Shown here one piece after another: positions 44,458 to 52,247 of a stretch of DNA of 64,000 bases (position 1 is the stretch's first letter; each line of letters starts with the position of its first letter). The notes beneath the pieces were generated by a model. The model saw only the letters and a list, made by a program, of their open reading frames with translations. It was not told where the DNA came from and did no database searches. The DNA is from Novosphingobium sp. SG919 (GTDB lineage Bacteria; Pseudomonadota; Alphaproteobacteria; Sphingomonadales; Sphingomonadaceae): contig NZ_JABCNG010000002.1 in NCBI RefSeq assembly GCF_012932495.1, forward strand, positions 620,001 to 684,000, given 5' to 3'. A program made the position numbers and the translations under genes.

Positions 44458-45371
44458 TGTATACAGAATCTGTCGAGATGGTCGAAGTCTCCCCGCGCGA
44501 CGGGCTGCAGAACGAAAAGACCCTGATTTCCACCACCGACAAGATCGCGCTGGTGGAGCGGGCGATTGCGGCGGGCGCGCGGCGGATCGAAGTGACGAGC
44601 TTCGTCAATCCCAAGGCCGTGCCGCAGATGGCCGATGCCGAGGCGGTCTGCGCCGGCCTGCCGTGGCGCGACGACGTGACCTATATCGGCCTGGTGATGA
44701 ACGCACGCGGCGCGGCACGGGCGATCGAAACCGGGCGGATCGACCAGCTTGGCGCGGTTTCGGTGGCGACGGACACCTTTGCCAGGGCCAACCAGGGCCA
44801 GACCAGCGACGGCTCGGTGGCCGCCGCGCAGGAAATCATCGCCATGGCGCGCCAGGCGGGCAAGACCGGGCAAGTGACCATTGCCGCCGCGTTCGGCTGC
44901 CCGTTCGAAGGTGAAGTGGCCGAAGACCGCGTTGTGGCCATGGCGCGCGCACTGGCAGAAGCAGGCCCGGTGGAAATCGGCCTGGCTGACACGATCGGCG
45001 TGGGCAATCCCGCGCATGTCATCTCTTTGGTGGGCAAGATCCGCGCCGCCGTGCCGCACATTCCCGTGCGGGTGCATTTCCACAACACGCGCGGCACCGG
45101 CCTGGCCAATGTCTGGGCCGCGATCGGCGCGGGGGCCGTCAGCGTGGACGCGGCGATCGGCGGGCTGGGCGGCTGCCCGTTTGCGCCGGGCGCGGCGGGC
45201 AACGTTTCGACCGAGGACGTGGTCTATATGCTGGAGCGCGCGCGGATCGGCACCGGGCTGCACCTGCCCGCGCTGGTGGCGGCCAACCACTGGCTGGGCA
45301 GCGTGATGGACCGCACTTTGCCGGGCATGGTGGCCAAGGCGCCACCGTTCCCCAAGCCAGCGCAGGCTTGA
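44457..45371 (+). CDS. HMG-CoA lyase-like enzyme (DRE-TIM metallolyase)
   Basis: This 304-residue cytoplasmic TIM-barrel enzyme has all catalytic landmarks of hydroxymethylglutaryl-CoA lyase: VEVSPRDGLQNE (Arg and metal Asp), VTSFVNPKAVPQMAD, GLADTIGVGNP, the metal histidines in VRVHFHNTRG, and the loop cysteine in GLGGCPFAPGA. Members split 3-hydroxy-3-methylglutaryl-CoA or related tertiary 3-hydroxyacyl-CoAs into acetyl-CoA (or pyruvate) and a keto product. No leucine-degradation genes are nearby. Instead it is grouped with a CaiB-type CoA-transferase and HyuAB, so its acyl-CoA substrate is probably made by that transferase. Confidence 0.9.
   Translation: MYTESVEMVEVSPRDGLQNEKTLISTTDKIALVERAIAAGARRIEVTSFVNPKAVPQMADAEAVCAGLPWRDDVTYIGLVMNARGAARAIETGRIDQLGAVSVATDTFARANQGQTSDGSVAAAQEIIAMARQAGKTGQVTIAAAFGCPFEGEVAEDRVVAMARALAEAGPVEIGLADTIGVGNPAHVISLVGKIRAAVPHIPVRVHFHNTRGTGLANVWAAIGAGAVSVDAAIGGLGGCPFAPGAAGNVSTEDVVYMLERARIGTGLHLPALVAANHWLGSVMDRTLPGMVAKAPPFPKPAQA
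44458..44465. promoter_or_regulatory. Second TGTATACA site, overlapping the lyase start codon
   Basis: The palindromic core TGTATACA overlaps the ATG of the HMG-CoA-lyase-like gene. It repeats the operator core seen at 43721-43730. Binding here would block elongation or a secondary promoter, or supply a second site for looping. Confidence 0.45.
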
Positions 45372-45424
45372 ACATACCTTAGCATCGGCACGCACAAACG
45401 CTTTCTTGAAGGGATTGTTGGACG

Positions 45425-47473
45425 ATGGGTTATCGGCTTGGCGTGGATGTCGGCGGCACGTTTACCGACCTTCTGCTGTTCGACACGCACAGCGGCGCGT
45501 TCTGGCGGCACAAGACGCCATCGACGCCGCACGACAGTTCCGAAGGCATCTTGAATGGCGTGACCGCGATCTGCGCCAAGGCGGGCATTGCCGCGGGCGC
45601 GATCGACTATTTCCTGCATGGCACTACCGTCGCCACCAATGCCGTTCTGGAAGGCAAGGGCGCGCGCGTGGGCCTGGTGACGACCGAAGGCTATCGCGAC
45701 ATCATGCAGATCGCGCGCAGCTATGTGCCCGGCGGCCTGGCCGGCTGGATCATCTGGCCCAAGCCGCAGCCGCTGGCCGCGCTGGAAGACACCGTGACGG
45801 TAAAAGGCCGCATGGATGCGCAAGGGCAGGAAGTGCGCCCGCTGGACGAAGCCGACGTGCGCGCGCAACTGGCCAAGCTCAAGGCGCAGGGCGTGGAAGC
45901 TGTGACGGTCAGCCTGATCAACGCCTATGCCAATGGCGCGCACGAGGCGCGGATCGGGCAGATCGCGGCCGACGTGCTGCCCGGCCTGCCGATTTCATTG
46001 AGCCACGAAGTGCTGCCGGAAATGCAGGAATACGAACGCACGCTGACGACGGTGGCCAATGCCAGCGTGCGCCCGGTGGTGGGCAAGTATGTTTCCAACT
46101 TGCGCAACCGCCTGGCCGCCGAAGGGATGACCGGCAAGCTCTCGCTGCTGCGGTCCGACGGCGGGCTGATGAGCGCGCAGAAGGCCGAGGAGCACCCGGT
46201 CAGCATCCTGATGTCCGGCCCGGCCGGCGGGGTGACGGGGGCGATCTGGGTGGGCCGCAATGCCGGCATCCGCAATATCCTGACGCTCGACGTGGGCGGC
46301 ACCAGCACCGACGTGGCGCTGATCGAAAATCTTGAGCCGCGCCGCCAGCGCACCACCGAAGTGGGCCATCTTTCGGTGCGCGCCTCTGCGCTCGATGTGA
46401 AGACGGTGGGCGCCGGCGGCGGCTCCATCGCCTATGTTCCCGCGCTGACCAGAGCCCTTCGGGTCGGGCCGCAGAGCGCAGGAGCGGTGCCGGGGCCGGT
46501 CGCCTATGGCAAGGGCGGCACGGCCCCCACCGTTACCGATGCCAACGTGGTCTTGGGCTATCTGCCCGAAAACCTTTTGGGCGGTACGTTCCAGCTGGAC
46601 CGCGAAGGCGCCAAGGCGGCGGTGCAGACCATTGCCGATGCGCTGGGTATCGGATTGATGGAGGCCGCGCGCGGGATCATCGACATCGTCAACGAGAACA
46701 TGTTCGGCGCGCTGCGGATGATTTCGGTGCAGCAGGGCTATGACCCGCGCGATTTCGCGCTGATGGGCTTTGGCGGAGCGGGGCCGCTGCATGTCAATGC
46801 CGTGGCGCGGCTGATGGGCAGCTGGCCGGCGGTCTCTCCGGTCAGCCCCGGCGTGCTCTGCGCGCTGGGCGATGCCACCACGCGCATGCGCACCGAAACC
46901 GCGCGTTCGTGGTCGCGCCTGGCGCGCGATACGGCGGCGCAAGACCTGGTGGCGGTGCTGGACGAAATGGCGGCGCACGTGCGGGCCGAACTGCTGGCCG
47001 ATGGCGTGCCCGAAAGCGAGATTGCCACGAGTTTCGAAGTCGACGTGCGCTATGCCGGGCAGGCCTTCGAAGTGCCGCTTTCGATCACCGCGCAGATCCT
47101 GGCCGAGGATGGCATTGCTGGGGTGCTCGCCCGCTTCGACGAAGAGCACAAGCGGCTGTTCACGTTCAACATGGATACCCCGCACGAGATCGTGAACTTG
47201 CGCGCGGTGGCGCTGGGCCGCGCGCTCGATCTGCCCGCCGCCGAACTGGAGCAGGGCAACGGCGATCCATCGGCGGCCAAAGTGCGCGACCATGTGCTGT
47301 GGATGGACGGGGCCGAACACGCCGCCGTCATCTATGACCGCGCGCGGCTGAAGGCGGGGGACGTGATCCCTGGCCCGGCCATCGTCTGCGAAATGGATTC
47401 GACCACGCTGATCGAGACCGGGTGCGTGGGCACGGTCGACAAGGTCGGCAACATCCTGATCAACCTGGCCTGA
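45425..47473 (+). CDS. hyuA: Hydantoinase/oxoprolinase family subunit A
   Basis: The protein has 682 residues. The actin-like ATP-binding N terminus reads YRLGVDVGGTFTDLLLFD, followed by FLHGTTVATNAVLEGKGARVGLVTTEGYRD and a second ASKHA motif in ILTLDVGGTSTDVALIE. The metal and nucleotide segment MGFGGAGPLHV is present. With subunit B it forms an ATP-dependent amidohydrolase (N-methylhydantoinase, 5-oxoprolinase, caprolactamase) or, in relatives, a carboxylase (acetone, acetophenone). The ribosome site GAAGGGA precedes the ATG. The substrate is not deducible from sequence alone. Confidence 0.9.
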   Translation: MGYRLGVDVGGTFTDLLLFDTHSGAFWRHKTPSTPHDSSEGILNGVTAICAKAGIAAGAIDYFLHGTTVATNAVLEGKGARVGLVTTEGYRDIMQIARSYVPGGLAGWIIWPKPQPLAALEDTVTVKGRMDAQGQEVRPLDEADVRAQLAKLKAQGVEAVTVSLINAYANGAHEARIGQIAADVLPGLPISLSHEVLPEMQEYERTLTTVANASVRPVVGKYVSNLRNRLAAEGMTGKLSLLRSDGGLMSAQKAEEHPVSILMSGPAGGVTGAIWVGRNAGIRNILTLDVGGTSTDVALIENLEPRRQRTTEVGHLSVRASALDVKTVGAGGGSIAYVPALTRALRVGPQSAGAVPGPVAYGKGGTAPTVTDANVVLGYLPENLLGGTFQLDREGAKAAVQTIADALGIGLMEAARGIIDIVNENMFGALRMISVQQGYDPRDFALMGFGGAGPLHVNAVARLMGSWPAVSPVSPGVLCALGDATTRMRTETARSWSRLARDTAAQDLVAVLDEMAAHVRAELLADGVPESEIATSFEVDVRYAGQAFEVPLSITAQILAEDGIAGVLARFDEEHKRLFTFNMDTPHEIVNLRAVALGRALDLPAAELEQGNGDPSAAKVRDHVLWMDGAEHAAVIYDRARLKAGDVIPGPAIVCEMDSTTLIETGCVGTVDKVGNILINLA

Positions 47474-47488
47474 CGAAAGGGAAAAGCG

Positions 47489-49378
47489 ATGCCTGCAACA
47501 ATCGTTCAGACCAACCCGACGCCCTTTGCCAAAGTGGCGATCGACCCCGTCACGCTCGACATCATCGAGAACGCGCTGCGCAACGCGCGCGTGGAAATGG
47601 ATGCCACGCTGGTGCGCACTGCCATGTCGCCCGGCATCCGCGAACAGGGCGATGCCTTTCCCCTGATTGCCGACCATACCGGCAAGATGATCGTGGGCCA
47701 GTTCGGCAGCTTCATCGGCGGCTTCCTGGCCAATTACGAAGGCACGCTGGAAGACGGCGACATGATCTTCCTGTCCGATCCCTATTCGGTGGATGGCGCG
47801 ATCAGCCATTCCAACGATTGGCTGGTGCTGCTGCCGGTGTTCAAGCAGGGGCGGCTGATCGCCTATACCTCGATGTTCGGGCACCAGAGCGATATCGGCG
47901 GCAAGGTCGTCGGCTCGATGCCGATCAACGCGCGCTCGATCTATGAGGAAGGCGTGCGCATTCCGCCGGTAAAGATCTGGAAGAAAGGCGAATACAACGC
48001 CGATCTGATGAAGCTGGTGATGCACCAGACGCGCAAGCCCGATTGGTGCGCGGCCGATCTCAATGCGCTGATTGCCTCGTGCCGCGTGGCCGCGCGCCGC
48101 GTGGTGGAGATGGCCGAGCGGTTTGGCGACGATGTCTATGTCTCGGCCACGCAGGAATTGCTGGCGCGCAACCACCGCGCGATGAAGACCTTGCTGGCCC
48201 AGGCGGTGAGCGAGGAACCGGTCAGCTTCGAAGACTATATCTGCGACGATGGCATGGGCTTTGGCCCCTATCGCATCAAGTGCACGATGTGGCGCGAGGG
48301 CGAGAAGGTCGTGCTCGATTTCGATGGCACCGATCCGCAGAGCGTGGCCTCGATCAATTTCTATCTCAATGAAAACATGTTCAAGATGTTCTTCGGCATC
48401 TACATGATCATGGTCTTCGATCCGCAGATCCTGTTCAACGACGGGTTCTATGACCTGATCGACGTGCGCATTCCCGAAGGTAGCTTGCTGAAACCACGAT
48501 TTCCCGCCGCGCTGTCGGGCCGCACCCATGCGCTGGGCCGCATTTTCGATATTCTCGGCGGGCTGCTGGGGCAAAAGACGCCGCAGTTCCTCAATGCCGC
48601 CGGTTTTTCGTCCAGCCCGCACTTGTTCTATTCGGGCAACGATACGCGGCCCGGCCAGGGCAATGCCTGGTTCCAGCTGTTCCAGATTGGCTTTGGCGGC
48701 ATTCCCGGCCGCCCGCTGGGCGATGGGCCGGATGGCCATTCGCTGTGGCCGGGGTTCACCAACGTGCCCAACGAGTTCCTGGAACGCTATTTCCCGATGA
48801 TCATCGAACGCTATTCGACCGAGCCGGATTCGGGCGGGGCGGGGCTGCATCGCGGCGGCAACGGCATCCACATGACCTATCGGTTTTTGAGCGCCGGGAC
48901 GATCTCGATCCACGACGATCGCTGGTTCGTGCCGCCCTGGGGCGTGAATGGCGGCGATCCGGGCAAGCGCGCGCGCAAGATCCTGGAAAAGGCCGACGGC
49001 ACCCAGGTGATCGTGGGCAACAAGGTGGAAGACGTGGCGGTGGAGGAAGGCGACCAGTTGCACTTCATCACCTGGGGTGGCGGCGGTTGGGGCGATCCGC
49101 TGGACCGCGATCCCGCGCTGGTGGGCAAGGAAATCGTGCAGGGGCTGGTTACGCCGGTCGGCGCGCGCGCCTATGGCGTGGTGGCCGATGATGTGGGCGT
49201 GGTGAACGAAGCCGCCACGGCTGCCCTGCGCGCGCAGATGCGCGAGGGCCGGGGCGGAGACCTGCCGGTGTTCAACACCGGGCCGGGGCTTGATGCCCTG
49301 CGCGCCGCCTGCCAGGCGGAAACCGGGCTGCCGGCGCCGATCCAGCCGGTGTGGCCGCAGGCAGAGGCGGCGGAGTGA
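47489..49378 (+). CDS. hyuB: Hydantoinase/oxoprolinase family subunit B
   Basis: The protein has 629 residues, normal for HyuB. Family segments include DPVTLDIIENALRNARVEMDATLVRTAMSP, SHSNDWLVLLPVF, GHQSDIGGKVVGS, and the glycine-rich end GGAGLHRGGNGIHMTY. HyuB holds the catalytic zinc/iron site of the complex, and the His/Asp residues of SHSND and GHQSDIGG are the likely ligands. The C-terminal tail (WGGGGWGDPLDRDPALV) is standard. It starts 15 bases after hyuA, so the two are made together. Confidence 0.9.
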   Translation: MPATIVQTNPTPFAKVAIDPVTLDIIENALRNARVEMDATLVRTAMSPGIREQGDAFPLIADHTGKMIVGQFGSFIGGFLANYEGTLEDGDMIFLSDPYSVDGAISHSNDWLVLLPVFKQGRLIAYTSMFGHQSDIGGKVVGSMPINARSIYEEGVRIPPVKIWKKGEYNADLMKLVMHQTRKPDWCAADLNALIASCRVAARRVVEMAERFGDDVYVSATQELLARNHRAMKTLLAQAVSEEPVSFEDYICDDGMGFGPYRIKCTMWREGEKVVLDFDGTDPQSVASINFYLNENMFKMFFGIYMIMVFDPQILFNDGFYDLIDVRIPEGSLLKPRFPAALSGRTHALGRIFDILGGLLGQKTPQFLNAAGFSSSPHLFYSGNDTRPGQGNAWFQLFQIGFGGIPGRPLGDGPDGHSLWPGFTNVPNEFLERYFPMIIERYSTEPDSGGAGLHRGGNGIHMTYRFLSAGTISIHDDRWFVPPWGVNGGDPGKRARKILEKADGTQVIVGNKVEDVAVEEGDQLHFITWGGGGWGDPLDRDPALVGKEIVQGLVTPVGARAYGVVADDVGVVNEAATAALRAQMREGRGGDLPVFNTGPGLDALRAACQAETGLPAPIQPVWPQAEAAE

Positions 49379-49380
49379 TC

Positions 49381-50568
49381 ATGAACAACGGTGCATTGCA
49401 GGACATTCGCGTGGTGGAACTGGGCCAGCTGCTGGCTGGCCCGTTCTGCGGACAATTGCTGGGCGACATGGGCGCCGACGTCATCAAGGTGGAGCCGCCG
49501 GTAACGGGCGACCCGATGCGCGAATGGGGCCAGGGCAGCGAAAAGGTGCAGTGGGAAGTGATCGCGCGCAACAAGCGCTCGGTCAGCGCCAACTTGCGCG
49601 TGCCCGAAGGCCAGGCGCTGGTGAAGCGGCTGATCGCCCATGCCGACGTGGTGATCGAGAATTTCAAGCCGGGCACGCTGGAAAAGTGGGGCATGGGGCC
49701 CGATGTGCTCTTGGCCGAATTCCCCCACCTGATCATCGCGCGCATGTCTGGCTATGGCCAGACCGGCCCCTATTCCGACCGCGCCGGGTTTGGCGGGATC
49801 GGCGAGGCGATGGGCGGCTGGCGCTATATCGTGGGCGAACCCGATCGTCCGCCCAGCCGCATGGGCGTTTCCATCGGGGACACGCTGACCGCCACTTATG
49901 GCTGCATGGGCGTGCTGGCCGCGCTGCATGTGAAGGACAGGACCGGGCAAGGCCAGGTGATCGACACCGCGCTCTATGAAAGCGTGCTGCAGGTGATGGA
50001 AGGCCTGGTGCCGGAATATGATCGCATGGGCCTGATCCGCGAGCGATCCGGCTCGATCCTCAAGGGCATTGCCCCGTCCAACGTCTATTCCTGCAAGGAC
50101 GGGGAATTCATGATCGGGGCCAACAAGGATTCGCTGTGGAAGCGGCTTGCCACGGCCATGGGGCGGCCCGAACTGGGCGACGATCCGCGCTATGCCACGC
50201 ACCTGGCGCGGGGCGAGAACCAGACCGAGCTGGACAACCTGATCAACGATTGGACGCTGACGCTGACCATGGACGAAGTGGATGCGCTGATGATCGCGCA
50301 TTCGATCCCCGCAGGCCGCGTCTATCGCGCGCCCGACATGCTGGACGATCCGCACTTCCAGGCGCGCGAAGCGATCATCGAAGTCGAGACCGAACGCTTC
50401 GGCCCGCTCAAGATGCAGTCCACGTTCCCCAAGTTTTCCGCCACGCCCGGCGGGGTGCGACGGCCCGCGCCGGTGCAGGTGGGGCAGCACAACGCCGAAA
50501 TCTATGGGCAACTGCTGGGCCTGGACGATGCGGCGCTGGCCGATATGGCCGCGCGCGGGGTGATTTGA
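49381..50568 (+). CDS. CaiB/BaiF family (class III) CoA-transferase
   Basis: The protein has 395 residues from the ATG at 49381 (ribosome site GGCGGAG). The N-terminal Rossmann-like start is IRVVELGQLLAGPFCGQLLGDMGADVIKVE. Next come ADVVIENFKPGTLEKWG, GQTGPYSDRAGFGGIGEAM and the catalytic aspartate in GVSIGDTLTATYG. Class III enzymes swap CoA between carboxylic acids. It probably activates the acid released by HyuAB to the acyl-CoA cleaved by the lyase encoded at the front of the operon. The gene starts 2 bases after the hyuB stop. Confidence 0.92.
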   Translation: MNNGALQDIRVVELGQLLAGPFCGQLLGDMGADVIKVEPPVTGDPMREWGQGSEKVQWEVIARNKRSVSANLRVPEGQALVKRLIAHADVVIENFKPGTLEKWGMGPDVLLAEFPHLIIARMSGYGQTGPYSDRAGFGGIGEAMGGWRYIVGEPDRPPSRMGVSIGDTLTATYGCMGVLAALHVKDRTGQGQVIDTALYESVLQVMEGLVPEYDRMGLIRERSGSILKGIAPSNVYSCKDGEFMIGANKDSLWKRLATAMGRPELGDDPRYATHLARGENQTELDNLINDWTLTLTMDEVDALMIAHSIPAGRVYRAPDMLDDPHFQAREAIIEVETERFGPLKMQSTFPKFSATPGGVRRPAPVQVGQHNAEIYGQLLGLDDAALADMAARGVI

Positions 50569-50569
50569 C

Positions 50570-51205
50570 GTGGCGAAGGACGAAGCCGACCTGGCCGACA
50601 ACTATGCCGGCGCCTTCGATGGGCGGTTGCCGTTCGGGACACGCCCCGCGCTCTTGCTGATCGACCTGGTGGAAGCCTATTTCCAGCCCACCTCGCCGCT
50701 CTATGCCGGGATCGAGGCTGCGCTCGACAGTGCGGTGCGGGTGACGGCGGCGGCGCGCGCGGCTGGGCTGCCGGTGATTTTCACCAACGTGGAATACCAG
50801 CCCGGTGGCGCCGATGGCGGCGTGTTCTACCGCAAGGTTCCCGCGCTCAAGGTGTTCGAGAAGGGCTCGCCGCTTGGTGCTTTTCCTCCCGCACTCGCCC
50901 CGCAGGACGGCGATGTGGTGATCACCAAGCGCTACGCCTCGGCCTTTTTCGCCACGCACCTGGCCGCCACGTTGACGGCGCTGGGCGTGGATACCGTGCT
51001 GGTCTGCGGCACCTCCACCTCAGGCTGCATCCGCGCCACTGCGCTCGATGCCTGCCAGAACGGCTTCCTGCCCTTCGTGGTGGCCGATGCCTGTGGCGAC
51101 CGGCACCTGGCTCCCCACGAAGCCAACCTGTTCGATCTCCAGGCCAAATATGCCGAAGTGGTGAGCGAAGCGCAGGCCCTGGCGCTGATCGCGGGTCTGC
51201 GCTGA
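50570..51205 (+). CDS. Isochorismatase-like amidase (N-carbamoylsarcosine amidase group)
   Basis: The protein has 211 residues from a GTG at 50570, directly after the CoA-transferase stop. The cysteine-hydrolase triad is visible: Asp in ALLLIDLVEAYF, Lys in VVITKRYASAF and the nucleophile Cys in GTSTSGCIRATALDA, with the usual non-proline cis-peptide region before it. In this group N-carbamoyl amino acids or primary amides are hydrolysed to give ammonia. Together with HyuAB it suggests a ring opened to an N-carbamoyl or amide product that is then cleaved. It is the last gene of the operon and converges on a minus-strand gene. Confidence 0.88.
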   Translation: MAKDEADLADNYAGAFDGRLPFGTRPALLLIDLVEAYFQPTSPLYAGIEAALDSAVRVTAAARAAGLPVIFTNVEYQPGGADGGVFYRKVPALKVFEKGSPLGAFPPALAPQDGDVVITKRYASAFFATHLAATLTALGVDTVLVCGTSTSGCIRATALDACQNGFLPFVVADACGDRHLAPHEANLFDLQAKYAEVVSEAQALALIAGLR

Positions 51206-51209
51206 CGCT

Positions 51210-52130
51210 TTACTTGCCGTAAGCGGAGGGCTTTGGCCACCAGGTGAGCGTGTGGGCATCGTGGGCCGAGGTCCAGATGCCGTGCGGGGCAAAGCGCAGG
51301 CCGCCGCTGCCGGCCGGCTTGCCCACGCGCGCGTCGATCGCCATGGTCTTGGCGTCGATCACGGCGAAGACCTGGTCGTCGGTGGTGCGCAGCCAGACTT
51401 TGCCGGCGCCGGTGTCGATGTCCCCCCACTTGAGGTTGTCGCCCACCTTGACGCGGCCGAGCAGGGCGCCGGTCTGCGGATCGATCCGCGCCAGAGTGCC
51501 ATCGCCCTGTTCCTGCACCCACACGCTGCCTTCGCCCGCCGCGAGGAAGCCGGGCGCCTTGCCCAGCGGGGTACGCGCCGTCACCGCGTTGGTGGCCGGG
51601 TCGATGCGTTGCAGGCTTTGCTGCTGGGCGCTCGCCACCCACACCGCGCCTTCGCCAAAGGCCATGTACCATGTGCCCGGATCGACGGGCACCGTGGCGA
51701 CCACGCTGTTGGTGGCCGGATCGATGCGCGCAACCACGCCCTTGGCATCGCTCGCCACCCAGATGGATCCGGCGCCGGCCACGACATTGAGTTCGCCTTC
51801 CTTGTCGTTGGCGATTCCGCTGGCGATGGTGGCGACGAGCTTGCCGGTCTTGGTATCGATGCGGTTGACCGTGCGATCAGCGCAGTTGGCCACCCACAGC
51901 GCGCCATCGGCAATCGCCATGCCGCCGCAGGGATGCGCGAGCGGCACGCTCGCCTTCATGCCCTTGAGCGACCATTGTTCCACCCGGCCGCGATTGGTGG
52001 CCCAGACGGTGTTGCCATCCACCGCGAGGAAATCGGCAAAGCCGGGCACTTGCAGCACCACGGGCTTGGGCGCGGCGTGGGCAGCGAGTGGGGCGAGGGC
52101 CATGAGTGTGGCGGCAACAAGGCGCTTCAT
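51210..52130 (-). CDS. Secreted YVTN/NHL-type beta-propeller protein
   Basis: The protein has 306 residues with a clear signal peptide (MKRLVAATLMALAPLAAHA). The mature part is about seven repeats of a blade of the form GSIWVASDAKGVVARIDPATNSVV, as in YncE and virginiamycin-B-lyase-like proteins. No catalytic residues can be assigned. It may be a periplasmic binding or scaffold protein. It lies 118 bases downstream of the guanidine/urea operon, with a palindromic repeat between, so co-transcription is uncertain. Confidence 0.85.
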   Translation of the reverse strand: MKRLVAATLMALAPLAAHAAPKPVVLQVPGFADFLAVDGNTVWATNRGRVEQWSLKGMKASVPLAHPCGGMAIADGALWVANCADRTVNRIDTKTGKLVATIASGIANDKEGELNVVAGAGSIWVASDAKGVVARIDPATNSVVATVPVDPGTWYMAFGEGAVWVASAQQQSLQRIDPATNAVTARTPLGKAPGFLAAGEGSVWVQEQGDGTLARIDPQTGALLGRVKVGDNLKWGDIDTGAGKVWLRTTDDQVFAVIDAKTMAIDARVGKPAGSGGLRFAPHGIWTSAHDAHTLTWWPKPSAYGK

Positions 52131-52147
52131 CGGCTGTCTTCCTCTTC

Positions 52148-52235
52148 GTCACCCCGGACTTGATCCGGGGGTCCAGCTTGCTTGCTTTCCCGCCGCCCGA
52201 AAGAAGCGGGACCCCGGATCAGGTCCGGGGTGACG
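52148..52235. repeat. Intergenic palindromic (REP-like) element
   Basis: Two arms of 26-27 bases (52148-52174 and 52210-52235) are near-perfect reverse complements, beginning GTCACCCCGGA and ending TCCGGGGTGAC, with about 35 bases between. Each arm is itself partly self-complementary (CCGGACTTGATCCGG). This type of element is common between genes in sphingomonads. Here it could also act as a terminator or mRNA stabiliser after atzF. Confidence 0.8.
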
Positions 52236-52247
52236 CGGTGTTTGCTA

